64,000 bases of DNA from Sulfurimonas hongkongensis (GCF_000445475.1 NZ_AUPZ01000005.1:1-64000), one strand, 5' to 3'; counted from the first letter of the stretch, positions 7,859 through 16,642 are shown. Numbers and translations are program-made. The notes: generated by a model not told the origin, from the sequence alone.

Positions 7859-10339
7859 TTAAGGTTGTTTAAACATAGAGAGTTCAGGAGCTGCTTTAGT
7901 ATATTTTTCAATATTAACTAGAGCTGTATTTGAACTATTTCCATTTGCTAACTTAGATGTTGGGATATCTTTTGTTAGAACATTAACATTACCATTTAAG
8001 CAAAGTGAGCCTATCTTTCCTCTCTCCATTGGGTCATACCAAGCACCCTCATCAATTTTCACGACACTCTCTCTAACTTCATCAGATACAATAGCACCAA
8101 CTAAGATTTGTCCTCTATCGTTAAAGACTCTCACAATATCGCCACTTTTGATGCCCTTAGCTTTTGCATCTTTTGTATTGATCCAAACCGGTTCTCTGTT
8201 TGCTACTGCGTACTTTTCTCTTAAACTAGTATTGTTTAGTTGGGAGTGTAGTCTATGAGTTGAGTGTGGAGTAATAAGTGCAAACTCCGCAGTTTTTTTC
8301 TTCATACCCAACCACTCAGCTGGTTCTAACCAACTAGGATGCGCCTTACAATCATCATAGTTCATATCTTCAATTGTTTTAGAGTAGATCTCAATTCTTC
8401 CAGATGGAGTACCAAGTGGATCTAAGATAGGATCTTCTATATAGTCTGCATATCTTACGAATTGTGTATTTTCATAAGGAGTCCCAAAAGTTATAGGCTC
8501 ATTTTTACTCCAAAATTCTCTAAATTTTGGTATTTTCATATCCATTTTTACAGCTTGATCATAAGCCTTAGTATAGAACTCTTCTATCCACTCCATCTCA
8601 GTTTTGTTTTGTGTGTACTCTTTATGTACTCCAAACTCTTTTGCTAAATCACTAAAGATTTGATAATCATCTTTAGACTCAAACTGCTTTTTAACTGCTT
8701 GCTTCATTGGAACGATATTTAGGTTTGAGTAGTCTCCAGTTCCCGTAATATCATTTCTCTCATAACTCGTAGTTGTAGGCATTACAATATCTGCCATTCT
8801 AGCTGTTGGAGTCCAAAATGCTTCATTGACAACAACTGTTCTAGGTTTTCTCCAAGCTTTAATTAGAGTATTTGTATCTTGATGGTGAACCAATGGATTT
8901 CCACCAGCCCAGTAGATAAAATCAATCTCTGGATATGTTATCTCTTTGCCATTAAACTGGATTTTTTTACCAGGATTTAAAAGAGCATCTGCAACTCTTG
9001 CAACAGGGAAAGAAAATTTAGCTGCATTTTGTAGCCACTCTGCACCTTCTGCGTTCTCATTTGCTGTAACATTTGCAGTTATCCCACCAACTATAGCACT
9101 CTTAGCAGTTGGAACACCGCCGTTTGAGTAGTGATAAGAGAGTCCGAAACCACCACCTGGTTTACCGATTTGTCCAAGCATTGAAGCTAGAGTTATTAGC
9201 ATCCAGTGAGTTTGCTCTCCGTGATGAGCTCTTTGCATACCCCATCCAGACATAAACATAGTTGTGTTTTCAAAAAACAGCACTGCTAACTCTTTGATTG
9301 TTTTTTCATCAATTCCACATATTTTTGAAGCCCAAGCTGCACTCTTTACAACTTTGTCTTTTTTTCCATAGATATAATCTTTAAACTCATCAAAGCCTTC
9401 AGTGTACTCTTCTAAAAACTCTTTATCATATTTCTTAGCTTCAATTAGAGAGTGAGCCATACCTATCATTAGAGCGACATCAGTATTTGGAACAGGAGCT
9501 ACCCACTGTGCATTTAAGTATTCGCAAGTCTCCGTCTTAAAAGGGTCGATGCAGATGATTTTTTTACCTGAATTTTTTAATTCTTCAAGATATTTAAGCC
9601 CATAATCATCAGATGCAGTCCATGCAATTTTTAGAGTAGCCGCAGGATTTGCTCCCCAGATAACTACAGCTTTTGAGTGCTCTAACACAATTGGCCAAGA
9701 TGTTTGTTGTTCGTAAACTTCAAGAGTTCCTAAAACGTGAGGCATTATTACTTGTGAAGCACCTGTTGAGTAGTCTCCAACTGTTCCTGTAAAACCACCA
9801 GTTGCAGTCATAAATCTATGAAGTAGGATTCTACAGTTGTGCATATTTCCACTACTCTTCCAGCCATAACTACCAGCAAAAACACTCTCAGCGCCTTTGT
9901 CTTTTCTAGTCTTTTTAAGCTGCGATGCTATTAGTTTTATAGCATCATTATAAGAGACTCTAACCCACTCATCGCTACCTCTTAGTTCTGGCTTTGGATT
10001 GTTTGGATCTTTTAAGTAGGACTTTCTAACCATTGGGTATTTAACTCTATCTTTTGCATAGACTAAGTCTTGTGTATGGTGTTGAAGAGAGTTTTCAAGC
10101 CCTGATACTTTTTGATAAGGTTCAGATTTTGTTAGTACGCCATCTTTAATTGTTAACTTTAACATTCCCCAGTGAGCAGCAGTTAAGACCTCTCCATTTT
10201 GAACTAGTTTTGTGGAAAACTTTACAATTGTTCCAGCTAGCAGATGCCCTCTACTTGTGAGAACATCTATGAATGGAACAGCTGCAAAGAGTGCAGCAAA
10301 CTTTAGTACATTTCTTCTTTTTAAGTTTGTATTTTGCAT
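7859..10339 (-). CDS. torA: Periplasmic molybdopterin N-oxide/S-oxide reductase (TorA/DmsA type)
   Basis: An 826-aa molybdenum bis-MGD enzyme that would reduce trimethylamine N-oxide or dimethyl sulfoxide as terminal acceptor in the periplasm. Seen: a Tat signal with twin arginine (KRRNVLKFAALF, residues 7-18); no N-terminal Fe-S cysteine motif, as expected for TorA/DMSO reductase; the molybdenum ligand Ser191 in GDYSTGA; and Tyr158-Gly-Trp160, the active-site pair of DMSO reductases. SGWGMQRAHHGEQ and AGGNPLVHHQD match the family. It follows its cytochrome gene by one base, with its AGGAG site inside that gene. The tyrosine suggests S-oxide as well as N-oxide use. Confidence 0.9.
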   Translation of the reverse strand: MQNTNLKRRNVLKFAALFAAVPFIDVLTSRGHLLAGTIVKFSTKLVQNGEVLTAAHWGMLKLTIKDGVLTKSEPYQKVSGLENSLQHHTQDLVYAKDRVKYPMVRKSYLKDPNNPKPELRGSDEWVRVSYNDAIKLIASQLKKTRKDKGAESVFAGSYGWKSSGNMHNCRILLHRFMTATGGFTGTVGDYSTGASQVIMPHVLGTLEVYEQQTSWPIVLEHSKAVVIWGANPAATLKIAWTASDDYGLKYLEELKNSGKKIICIDPFKTETCEYLNAQWVAPVPNTDVALMIGMAHSLIEAKKYDKEFLEEYTEGFDEFKDYIYGKKDKVVKSAAWASKICGIDEKTIKELAVLFFENTTMFMSGWGMQRAHHGEQTHWMLITLASMLGQIGKPGGGFGLSYHYSNGGVPTAKSAIVGGITANVTANENAEGAEWLQNAAKFSFPVARVADALLNPGKKIQFNGKEITYPEIDFIYWAGGNPLVHHQDTNTLIKAWRKPRTVVVNEAFWTPTARMADIVMPTTTSYERNDITGTGDYSNLNIVPMKQAVKKQFESKDDYQIFSDLAKEFGVHKEYTQNKTEMEWIEEFYTKAYDQAVKMDMKIPKFREFWSKNEPITFGTPYENTQFVRYADYIEDPILDPLGTPSGRIEIYSKTIEDMNYDDCKAHPSWLEPAEWLGMKKKTAEFALITPHSTHRLHSQLNNTSLREKYAVANREPVWINTKDAKAKGIKSGDIVRVFNDRGQILVGAIVSDEVRESVVKIDEGAWYDPMERGKIGSLCLNGNVNVLTKDIPTSKLANGNSSNTALVNIEKYTKAAPELSMFKQP

Positions 10340-10340
10340 G

Positions 10341-10928
10341 TTATTTTTCTCCTATGTCTTTTGAGTGTTTTTGTAGAAACTGTGTTACAAGATATACATC
10401 TTCTTTTGTCATTGCCGTTCTATTTGACATCGACTTTATCATGCTTGGCCATTGGTTTGATGTATATTCATTGTTTGGATGTGCTGGGTGACAGATGGAG
10501 CAGTTATCTTTATATATAGCCTCTGCATTTTTATATAAAGAGCTTAAATCTTCTGTCAGATTGTCATTTACTGTATAAGCAGTAAGGGCTACTTTGCTCC
10601 ATTTTACGCCATCTTTGTCTTTACTAGTGGAGATAGTTTTGATATCAAACTTTGCCTTTTTACTAAGACCAGCAATTAAAATCCTTTTACCTGTTGTAAA
10701 ATAGACTGCACTTGAGACGCCTTCTCTCATAAAGCCCTCAATCTCAACTTTTACCTTGCCATCTTTTTTCTCTAAGATTTTTACTTCTGAAGTAGGAAGC
10801 AATCTCCCCTCACTTCTTTTACCATCTGGCGATGTATATAGATTCTTAACAGAACTTGAGTACAAAGACTCATTTGCAAACAGGGATCCACTTAAAAAAA
10901 TGAACCCGATCATTAAACTTTTTATCAT
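10341..10928 (-). CDS. Mono-haem cytochrome c with SH3-like domain, electron donor to TorA
   Basis: A 195-aa protein with a Sec signal peptide (first 18 residues), an SH3-like beta region near residues 25-125, and one haem site CSICH near residue 157. It would pass electrons from the quinol side to the periplasmic reductase. The arrangement matches Campylobacter jejuni Cj0265c beside Cj0264c, where one small cytochrome replaces the pentahaem TorC. GAGGAAG precedes the ATG. It is first in the operon; a TATTAT -10-like box lies near 10961 on the minus strand, downstream of a large inverted repeat. Confidence 0.85.
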   Translation of the reverse strand: MIKSLMIGFIFLSGSLFANESLYSSSVKNLYTSPDGKRSEGRLLPTSEVKILEKKDGKVKVEIEGFMREGVSSAVYFTTGKRILIAGLSKKAKFDIKTISTSKDKDGVKWSKVALTAYTVNDNLTEDLSSLYKNAEAIYKDNCSICHPAHPNNEYTSNQWPSMIKSMSNRTAMTKEDVYLVTQFLQKHSKDIGEK

Positions 10929-10976
10929 TTTACTTCCTCATAAGATTTTTAACTCTTTAAATGATAATAGATTAAA

Positions 10977-11025
10977 GTAGCAAAATAGTCGAATAAATTG
11001 TTGTTGTGTTCGACTATTTTGCTAC
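10977..11025. promoter_or_regulatory. Perfect 17-bp inverted repeat between torA operon and its putative regulator
   Basis: The arms at 10977-10993 (GTAGCAAAATAGTCGAA) and 11009-11025 are exact reverse complements separated by 15 bases. Centre-to-centre spacing is 32 bp, about three helical turns, so two regulator dimers could bind one DNA face. It lies between the divergent cytochrome/torA and response-regulator genes, near where the torA-side -35 would be. An operator role is inferred; a terminator is unlikely because both flanking genes point away from it. Confidence 0.55.
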
Positions 11026-11116
11026 ATTTTGTCAATACAATTTTTAAAATCGTAGATTAGGAATTTTTACTTGCTATTTTGGATGTAGGGTTTTAAAGTT
11101 AAAATGAGCATTAGAG

Positions 11117-11122
11117 TATAAT
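11117..11122 (+). promoter_or_regulatory. TATAAT -10 box of the response-regulator operon
   Basis: A perfect TATAAT ends one base into the first possible ATG (11121). A transcript from it would start near 11129, after that ATG, which supports the downstream GTG at 11142 as the real start. Confidence 0.5.
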
Positions 11123-11141
11123 GAGCAAGAAGGAATTGGTA

Positions 11142-11828
11142 GTGAAAAAAGAGCTTTTACATAAATTACAAAATCTAACTATTCTTTATGCAGAAGATGA
11201 AGAGGGTATACGAAAAAATATAGCTGATTCTCTTAGATATTATGTTAAAGAAGTTTATGAGGCAGGTGATGGCGAGGAGGCTTATCTTTTGTATGAGCAA
11301 AAAAAGCCCAATATTATATTTAGTGATATCCATATGCCAAAGATGGATGGTATCGAGTTTGTTAAAAAGGTGAGGGAAAAAGATTTAGAAACTGCTGTTG
11401 TTATGATAACTGCACACACAGATAAAGAGTATCTCTTAGATGCAGTTGAGCTTCACATGGAGAAATACTTTGTAAAGCCTATAAACTTTGAACAACTCTT
11501 AGGTGGGCTTGAGCGGTGTGTTCTTCAACTAGAACAAAACAAACTTGTTGTTTTGGATGTTGATAACTCCTATGTTTATGACTTTGATAACAAAAAATTG
11601 AACTACAAAGAGAAGTGGGTTACTCTTAACAAAAAAGAGATGCTTTTTTTTGAGGCACTTATCAAAAATCAAAACCGCATCACTTACTACGGCGAACTAC
11701 AAGAGAGTGTTTGGGTTGATGATGTAATGACTGATAGTGCTTTGCGTTCACTTGTTCGCAATCTTAGAAAAAAACTGCCAACAGATATCATCTACAATCT
11801 ATCAGGAGTAGGATATAAATTTATTTAA
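11142..11828 (+). CDS. OmpR-family response regulator, probable torA regulator
   Basis: A cytoplasmic two-component regulator of 228 aa. An N-terminal receiver domain (residues 7-118) has the acidic pair in YAEDEEG, phospho-acceptor Asp62 in FSDIHMP, Thr in MITAH and Lys in FVKPI. A C-terminal winged-helix DNA-binding domain ends in GVGYKFI. The start at GTG 11142 is chosen for an AAGGA seven bases upstream; ATG 11121 has no such site and overlaps a -10 box. It diverges from torA and overlaps the next gene, whose AGGAG lies within its last codons. Control of torA is inferred from position. Confidence 0.85.
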   Translation: MKKELLHKLQNLTILYAEDEEGIRKNIADSLRYYVKEVYEAGDGEEAYLLYEQKKPNIIFSDIHMPKMDGIEFVKKVREKDLETAVVMITAHTDKEYLLDAVELHMEKYFVKPINFEQLLGGLERCVLQLEQNKLVVLDVDNSYVYDFDNKKLNYKEKWVTLNKKEMLFFEALIKNQNRITYYGELQESVWVDDVMTDSALRSLVRNLRKKLPTDIIYNLSGVGYKFI

Positions 11829-13479
11829 ATACTTACTTATTTTACTTCTTTTTATTAATATAACTGATGCAAATGAGCTTCTAGTAAAAAAAACTCACTT
11901 TAGAGATGACGATGCAGCCTCTCGCGCTGCAACTCCTCTGCATCCAGACTCTCACATAAAGATATTTATCCCAAATGTTCCATATATTTACATTACCAAA
12001 GCCACAAATGCTGGACTTATTCGCTCTTATGATAATGAGAGAGGTTGGAAGTACGAACTAGCAAAAAGTCATAAAAGAGTGGACGATTTTACTTATGAGT
12101 TTGAGTTACGAAAGGGACTAAAGTTTCAAGATGGAAGCGAGTTTGATACTGCTGATGTGCTTTTGAACTTTGAGTACTTCAAGCGCTCTCCTTTTCTTTA
12201 TACAAACATAGATAACGTAGACTTTGAGGTTATAAAGATTGATAAGTACAAGTTCAAAATAGTGCTAAAAGAGAAGTATGAGATGTTTTTTACAGACCTC
12301 GCTAATATCTACTTTCATACAAGAGAGTATCTTAAAAAGTATGGCTTTAAGGGCAGTGAGACTGAATCAACAACACATGCACCAGGTGCTTATGGGATGG
12401 GGCCATACATACTCAAAGAGGGTTATGCTCTAGGCTCAAAACATACACCAATCATAGAGTTAGAGGCAAATCCATACTACTACAATAAAGAGTACCCAAA
12501 GATAAGAAGAGTAACAGCTTACACACAACTAAGTGCCACAAAAGCACTAGAGATGATAACTCAAAAAGAGGGAGAGCTTGACTTTGCCCCTATTGCCTTT
12601 AACAAAAAGATAGAAGTTCTAACATCAAAGTATGCAAAGTTAAATATTAGCAAATCCACAAACAATTTTATAATCTTTTTTAATCTTATAAATGCGAATG
12701 AGAGACTAAAATCAAAAGAAGTAAGAGTAGCACTAAACCAAGCACTAAACCAAGAAAACTTACTAAACTTTGTATATAAAAACGAGGGCTATATCGCACC
12801 ATTTGCAAGTTCTGTAAACTATGAGATAGTGAAAAAAGTCTTAAAAGATGCAAAACCAAAAGAACAAGAGAGTTATACAAAAGAGAAGATGCACAAACTA
12901 CTAAAGGGTCTGCATCTAAAGGTCTTTACGCAAGATAGTTTTATGTTTTTGTTTAAGGGCATAGAGTATCAGTTAAAGAAGTATGGAGTAACACTTAGTT
13001 ACACCATAACAAGTAGTGAAAAAGATATATATGAACAGTTGCTCACCACTCATAAATCGCAAAATACTCAAAAGTGGGACTTGCTTATCTGGGGAGATGA
13101 TGACTGGTACTATGGTAATCCATGGAGTGTTCTTTTCATCTATGAAGATGAGAGCGCATGGTCAACCATAGGAAAAGACAGACTTATGAAGAGCTATATA
13201 GATGAGTTTTTTGTAACAAAGGTTGATTCAAAAGAGTATGAAGAGATAGTTTCAAAAATACTATATAGAGCAAAAGAGATGGCGTACACGCTAAGGGTTC
13301 CATCACCGAACAAAGTTACAGCACTAAATAAAGAGATCATCTATAAGCCATACAAAGGAGCAGTTATCCCCATTTGGGAGATGCAAATTACAAAAGACCA
13401 CTACTCCATAAGAAAAACAAGAGAGTATCCTAAATACTTAGAACAACCCATAAAGCCAAAAAGAGGAAATTGTGAATAA
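11815..13479 (+). CDS. Periplasmic solute-binding protein (SBP_bac_5 type), probable sensor subunit; apparent AUA start
   Basis: A 554-aa extracytoplasmic binding protein of the peptide/nickel/opine ABC family. No ATG, GTG or TTG start precedes the conserved N-terminus: the frame opens at 11812, and the only well-placed initiator is ATA at 11815, six bases after AGGAG at 11804. It is followed by a signal peptide (NLFKYLLILLLFINITDA). Family features: NAGLIRSY near residue 65, then FTYEFELRKGLKFQDG near 92-107, and VRVALNQALNQENLL near 305. A GTG at 12079 would remove the signal peptide and is rejected. No permease or ATPase genes adjoin. It lies between a regulator and a kinase and overlaps both, which suggests ligand sensing rather than transport. 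Confidence 0.75.
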   Translation: MNLFKYLLILLLFINITDANELLVKKTHFRDDDAASRAATPLHPDSHIKIFIPNVPYIYITKATNAGLIRSYDNERGWKYELAKSHKRVDDFTYEFELRKGLKFQDGSEFDTADVLLNFEYFKRSPFLYTNIDNVDFEVIKIDKYKFKIVLKEKYEMFFTDLANIYFHTREYLKKYGFKGSETESTTHAPGAYGMGPYILKEGYALGSKHTPIIELEANPYYYNKEYPKIRRVTAYTQLSATKALEMITQKEGELDFAPIAFNKKIEVLTSKYAKLNISKSTNNFIIFFNLINANERLKSKEVRVALNQALNQENLLNFVYKNEGYIAPFASSVNYEIVKKVLKDAKPKEQESYTKEKMHKLLKGLHLKVFTQDSFMFLFKGIEYQLKKYGVTLSYTITSSEKDIYEQLLTTHKSQNTQKWDLLIWGDDDWYYGNPWSVLFIYEDESAWSTIGKDRLMKSYIDEFFVTKVDSKEYEEIVSKILYRAKEMAYTLRVPSPNKVTALNKEIIYKPYKGAVIPIWEMQITKDHYSIRKTREYPKYLEQPIKPKRGNCE

Positions 13480-15118
13480 AATAAGTATAAAATTTAAACT
13501 CAGAATCCTCTTTATCTTACTACTTCTAGCTATCTCAACTATAGGATATAAGTCTATATCTATAAGTCAAGATAACAAAGACAGACTTGAAGTGGTTCAT
13601 AGCAAATCACAAACGCTTCTAGGCTTGCAAGATAAAATCATCACTCCACTCTATAATCTAAGAGAGCTAAGCCAAGCCTTAGTTATGGCACCAAACCAAA
13701 AGATAAGAGAGTCTATACTAGACAATTTGACTACAGCGATAAATGAACTTGATGATGCATTTTTAGAGTATTCAAAAGAGAATAAAATAGTTTACGAGAT
13801 GTGGCTTCACTACAAGTCTCTTATAAAGGTGACAAAAGGCTATTTAAACTCAGAGTTTGAGGAAGGCGCTTATGTAAATATTACAACTGTTGGTAGAGCA
13901 CAATTTCAACTCTTAGTTAAAGAGCTTTTGGTTATCCAAAGTGACTTGTTAAGTAAATCATCCATAGCTTATAGCGAAGCGGTAAAAGATGTTGCAAATA
14001 TAAAAATAGAAATATTTGTTTCTCTATTTGTGATCTTGCTTTTTTCTATCATCATAGGTTCTTTAATATCAAATAATATCATCTCCTCTATATATAGAGT
14101 TCAAAATGGCTTAAGAGAGTTTTTTGAGTATATAAACCATAAGAGGGAAAAAGCAAACAGGATTGAACTTGTCTCAAATGACGAGTTTAGCGATATGGCA
14201 AACATGATAAATGAAAATGTTGAGACTATACAAAACAACATAGAAAAAGATGAGGCACTTATAAAAAATGCTACAAGAGTGCTACTAAGCATCAAAAGTG
14301 GGAACCTCGGAGACAGGCTTGATGGTCATACTCATAACATGGCTCTTGGTGAACTAAAAGAGATGATAAACGATATGATAGAAAACCTAGAAGAAAAAAT
14401 CCAGCAAGAGATAAATAAAAGACTTGAAAACGAACAGATATTACTACAACAGTCAAAGCTTGCATCTATGGGTGAGATGATAGGAAACATAGCACATCAG
14501 TGGAGACAACCACTCGCTCAAATCATAGCGATTTTTATGAATATGAAGGTTACTTATGACTTTGATAAGTTTACACCAATCTATCTAAACCAAAAGATAG
14601 AAGAGGCAGATAAACTAACACAATACATGTCACAAACCATAGATGACTTTCAGAACTTTTTCAATCCACATAGTGTAAAAGAGGTGTTTTGTGTTGAGAG
14701 AGCTTGTAGAGATGCGCTTTTTATAGTTGAGTCTTCACTTAAACACAACCATATAAAAGTAGAGTTTGAAGTCTTAGATGAGTTAAAGATTTTAGGACAT
14801 AAAAATGAGTACTCTCAGGTTGTACTAAATATCATAAACAATGCAAAAAATATCCTCTTAGAAAAAAAGATAAAAGAGCCACTTATAAAGATAGAGATAA
14901 AAGAGGGAGATAACTTTGCAATAGTGAAGATTTGGGATAATGGTGGAGGGATACCAGACGAGTTTTTAGATAAAGTGTTTGAGCCTTACTTCACAACTAG
15001 ACACAAAACTCAAGGAACTGGCATCGGTCTCTATATGTCAAAAAATATCATAGAGAAAAATATGCAAGGCTATTTGAATGTCAAGAATATTGGTGATGGA
15101 GCTTGCTTTACTATATAA
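13472..15118 (+). CDS. Membrane sensor histidine kinase, partner of the binding protein and regulator
   Basis: A 548-aa kinase: transmembrane segment 1 near residues 8-26, a helical periplasmic region to about 175, segment 2 near 178-198, a HAMP-like/coiled linker, a HisKA domain with phospho-acceptor His342 in IAHQWRQPLAQI, and an HATPase domain with N-box NIINNAKN, DNGGG and GTGIGLYMSK. It ends directly after the last beta strand (ACFTI). GTG start with AGAGGAA, overlapping the binding-protein stop by 8 bases. The periplasmic loop probably reads the bound state of that protein and phosphorylates the regulator at 11142. Confidence 0.88.
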   Translation: MNKISIKFKLRILFILLLLAISTIGYKSISISQDNKDRLEVVHSKSQTLLGLQDKIITPLYNLRELSQALVMAPNQKIRESILDNLTTAINELDDAFLEYSKENKIVYEMWLHYKSLIKVTKGYLNSEFEEGAYVNITTVGRAQFQLLVKELLVIQSDLLSKSSIAYSEAVKDVANIKIEIFVSLFVILLFSIIIGSLISNNIISSIYRVQNGLREFFEYINHKREKANRIELVSNDEFSDMANMINENVETIQNNIEKDEALIKNATRVLLSIKSGNLGDRLDGHTHNMALGELKEMINDMIENLEEKIQQEINKRLENEQILLQQSKLASMGEMIGNIAHQWRQPLAQIIAIFMNMKVTYDFDKFTPIYLNQKIEEADKLTQYMSQTIDDFQNFFNPHSVKEVFCVERACRDALFIVESSLKHNHIKVEFEVLDELKILGHKNEYSQVVLNIINNAKNILLEKKIKEPLIKIEIKEGDNFAIVKIWDNGGGIPDEFLDKVFEPYFTTRHKTQGTGIGLYMSKNIIEKNMQGYLNVKNIGDGACFTI

Positions 15119-15130
15119 GGTACAAAAACA

Positions 15131-16399
15131 CTAAAGTTCACTTGCCCATTTGATGGCATCTAGTCCATACTTTTCTCTAAGTTTATGTGTCTGCTCGCTT
15201 AGTGTTTTCATCTTTTGATCATCTTCAAAACCTATGAGGGAGAGCTCTTTTTTAGAGTCTCTTGTAAAGCTTGAGCAGTTGATGCTAAGCCTGATGGCGT
15301 GGAGTCTCTTGTGGATGTCTGCCTCATTAAAGAGGCTCAAGCAAAGAGAGTCAAACTTTTTTTCTGTAAATATCTCAGCTAGTGAGATGTTTTTATGTGA
15401 ACTTTGTCGCATCTCATAAGAGATGCTAAGATGAAAAACAGTTGGGATGACATCAAGTTTTAAGATAGCGTAACTTAGATGTCTGGCTAAGATATGCACT
15501 CTTCGTCTTAACTCACCTCTATCAAAGATGGGGTCAAATGTTCTTGAGATGCCGATGGACTTTCTTTTGTGAGTTGTCTTAATGTTCTCATCTGAGAGAC
15601 CGCAAACTCTTTTATAAAGCTCTTTTGCGTAAGGCCCCCACGACTCAATAGTGCCACGTCTCTGCTGTAACTCTCCTAAAGTACGAATCTGAACAGAGCT
15701 TAGCTTCTCCTGCATACTTTTACCAATGCCAGCAAACTCTTTAACAGGGATATCTTTTATAAAAGAGTCAACACCGTTTGCATAGATAGTTTTGCATCCA
15801 AAAGGTTTTGCGCTTGAAGTGGCTAGCTTTGCGATGAAGCGAGTGTTTGCCGCTCCGATGGATACTGGGAGTTTTAGCTCTCTTTTTATCTCATGTCTAA
15901 GGTTATCAATAAACTGCTCAACTTCATCATCTTCCACCCAACCAGACAAATCACCATAAAACTCATCGATGCTGGCTTGCTCAATGAGAGGGATTTTTGA
16001 CTGTAAAAACTCATGAAGCTTATGCGAGAGCTTTTGATATAGAGACATGTTTGGTGCTTTTATGATGAGATGTGGACAGAGCATCAAAGCCTCTCTTATG
16101 GTCATAGCAGTTTTAATCCCAAAAGAGCGAGCTTCATAAGATGAGGTAGTTAAAATCCCACGAACTCTTCCATCTGTATCTACAAAAGCATCTATATCAT
16201 CACTCTTCTCATAAGTTTTATAAAAAGTGCTAACAAAAGAGCCAGAGTTCTCAAGGTTAACACTCTGCTTCTTTGCTTCTTTTGTAAAAATCTGAGCATC
16301 ACTTCTCCCACCAATAGCCACAGGTTTCCCCTCCAATGATGGCTCACTAATGCGAACGGCACTTACAAAAAAGCAGTCTATATCTATGTGTATTTTCAT
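15131..16399 (-). CDS. Y-family DNA polymerase (DinB/UmuC-like)
   Basis: A 422-aa translesion polymerase. Seen: HIDIDCFFVS at the start with catalytic Asp5 and Asp7, the steric-gate region, SYEARSFGIKTAM, and the second metal site SIDEFYGDLSG near residue 145, then helix-hairpin-helix (FAGIGKSMQEKL) and the little-finger domain. The segment between AIGG (residue 31) and RGILTTSSYEAR (about 79) is some 40 residues longer than in Escherichia coli DinB, an insertion in the finger region. Transcribed alone; the stop is 13 bases from the kinase stop (convergent). Pol IV versus Pol V type cannot be settled. Confidence 0.88.
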   Translation of the reverse strand: MKIHIDIDCFFVSAVRISEPSLEGKPVAIGGRSDAQIFTKEAKKQSVNLENSGSFVSTFYKTYEKSDDIDAFVDTDGRVRGILTTSSYEARSFGIKTAMTIREALMLCPHLIIKAPNMSLYQKLSHKLHEFLQSKIPLIEQASIDEFYGDLSGWVEDDEVEQFIDNLRHEIKRELKLPVSIGAANTRFIAKLATSSAKPFGCKTIYANGVDSFIKDIPVKEFAGIGKSMQEKLSSVQIRTLGELQQRRGTIESWGPYAKELYKRVCGLSDENIKTTHKRKSIGISRTFDPIFDRGELRRRVHILARHLSYAILKLDVIPTVFHLSISYEMRQSSHKNISLAEIFTEKKFDSLCLSLFNEADIHKRLHAIRLSINCSSFTRDSKKELSLIGFEDDQKMKTLSEQTHKLREKYGLDAIKWASEL

Positions 16400-16441
16400 A
16401 GTTAGAATTATAGGGGATTTTAAATAAAGAAGTTAAAAATA

Positions 16442-16454
16442 TGACAAGTTGTCA
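16442..16454. promoter_or_regulatory. Palindrome TGACAAGTTGTCA in the polymerase-pyruvate kinase gap
   Basis: An odd-length perfect palindrome (TGACAA, central G, TTGTCA) lies 43 bases upstream of the Y-family polymerase start. Its position suits an operator for that gene. No LexA-type box is known to me with this sequence, so the role is open. Confidence 0.3.
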
Positions 16455-16601
16455 AGAAAAATAAAACTGCGAACTTTGGGATCAAGAGCAGTTTGTAAAG
16501 CCTCACTTCCGAGTTATTTCACACTCTCAGTGTAGAGGAGTGCTAAATAGAAGCAGAGAAATCTTATTTGAAAACTTAGATATTCATTTGTGGATAGATT
16601 A

Positions 16602-16610
16602 TGCTATTAT
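16602..16610 (+). promoter_or_regulatory. Extended -10 promoter of pyk
   Basis: TGCTATTAT, an extended -10 element with one mismatch from TATAAT, lies 32 bases before the pyk ATG. A palindrome TATAGCTATA follows it in the leader, and AAAAGG is the ribosome-binding site. Confidence 0.4.
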
Positions 16611-16642
16611 AACTTACTATATAGCTATAAAAAGGGGCATAC

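Noticed and set aside
9500-10519. Plus-strand frames opposite torA and its cytochrome
   Set aside because: They are shadows of genes with clear haem and molybdenum motifs on the minus strand.
10977-11025. Inverted repeat as a transcription terminator
   Set aside because: Both flanking genes are transcribed away from it, so there is no transcript here for it to end.
12079-13479. GTG at 12079 as start of the binding protein
   Set aside because: The frame continues upstream for 88 codons with a signal peptide and the conserved SBP N-terminus, so this start would cut a real domain.
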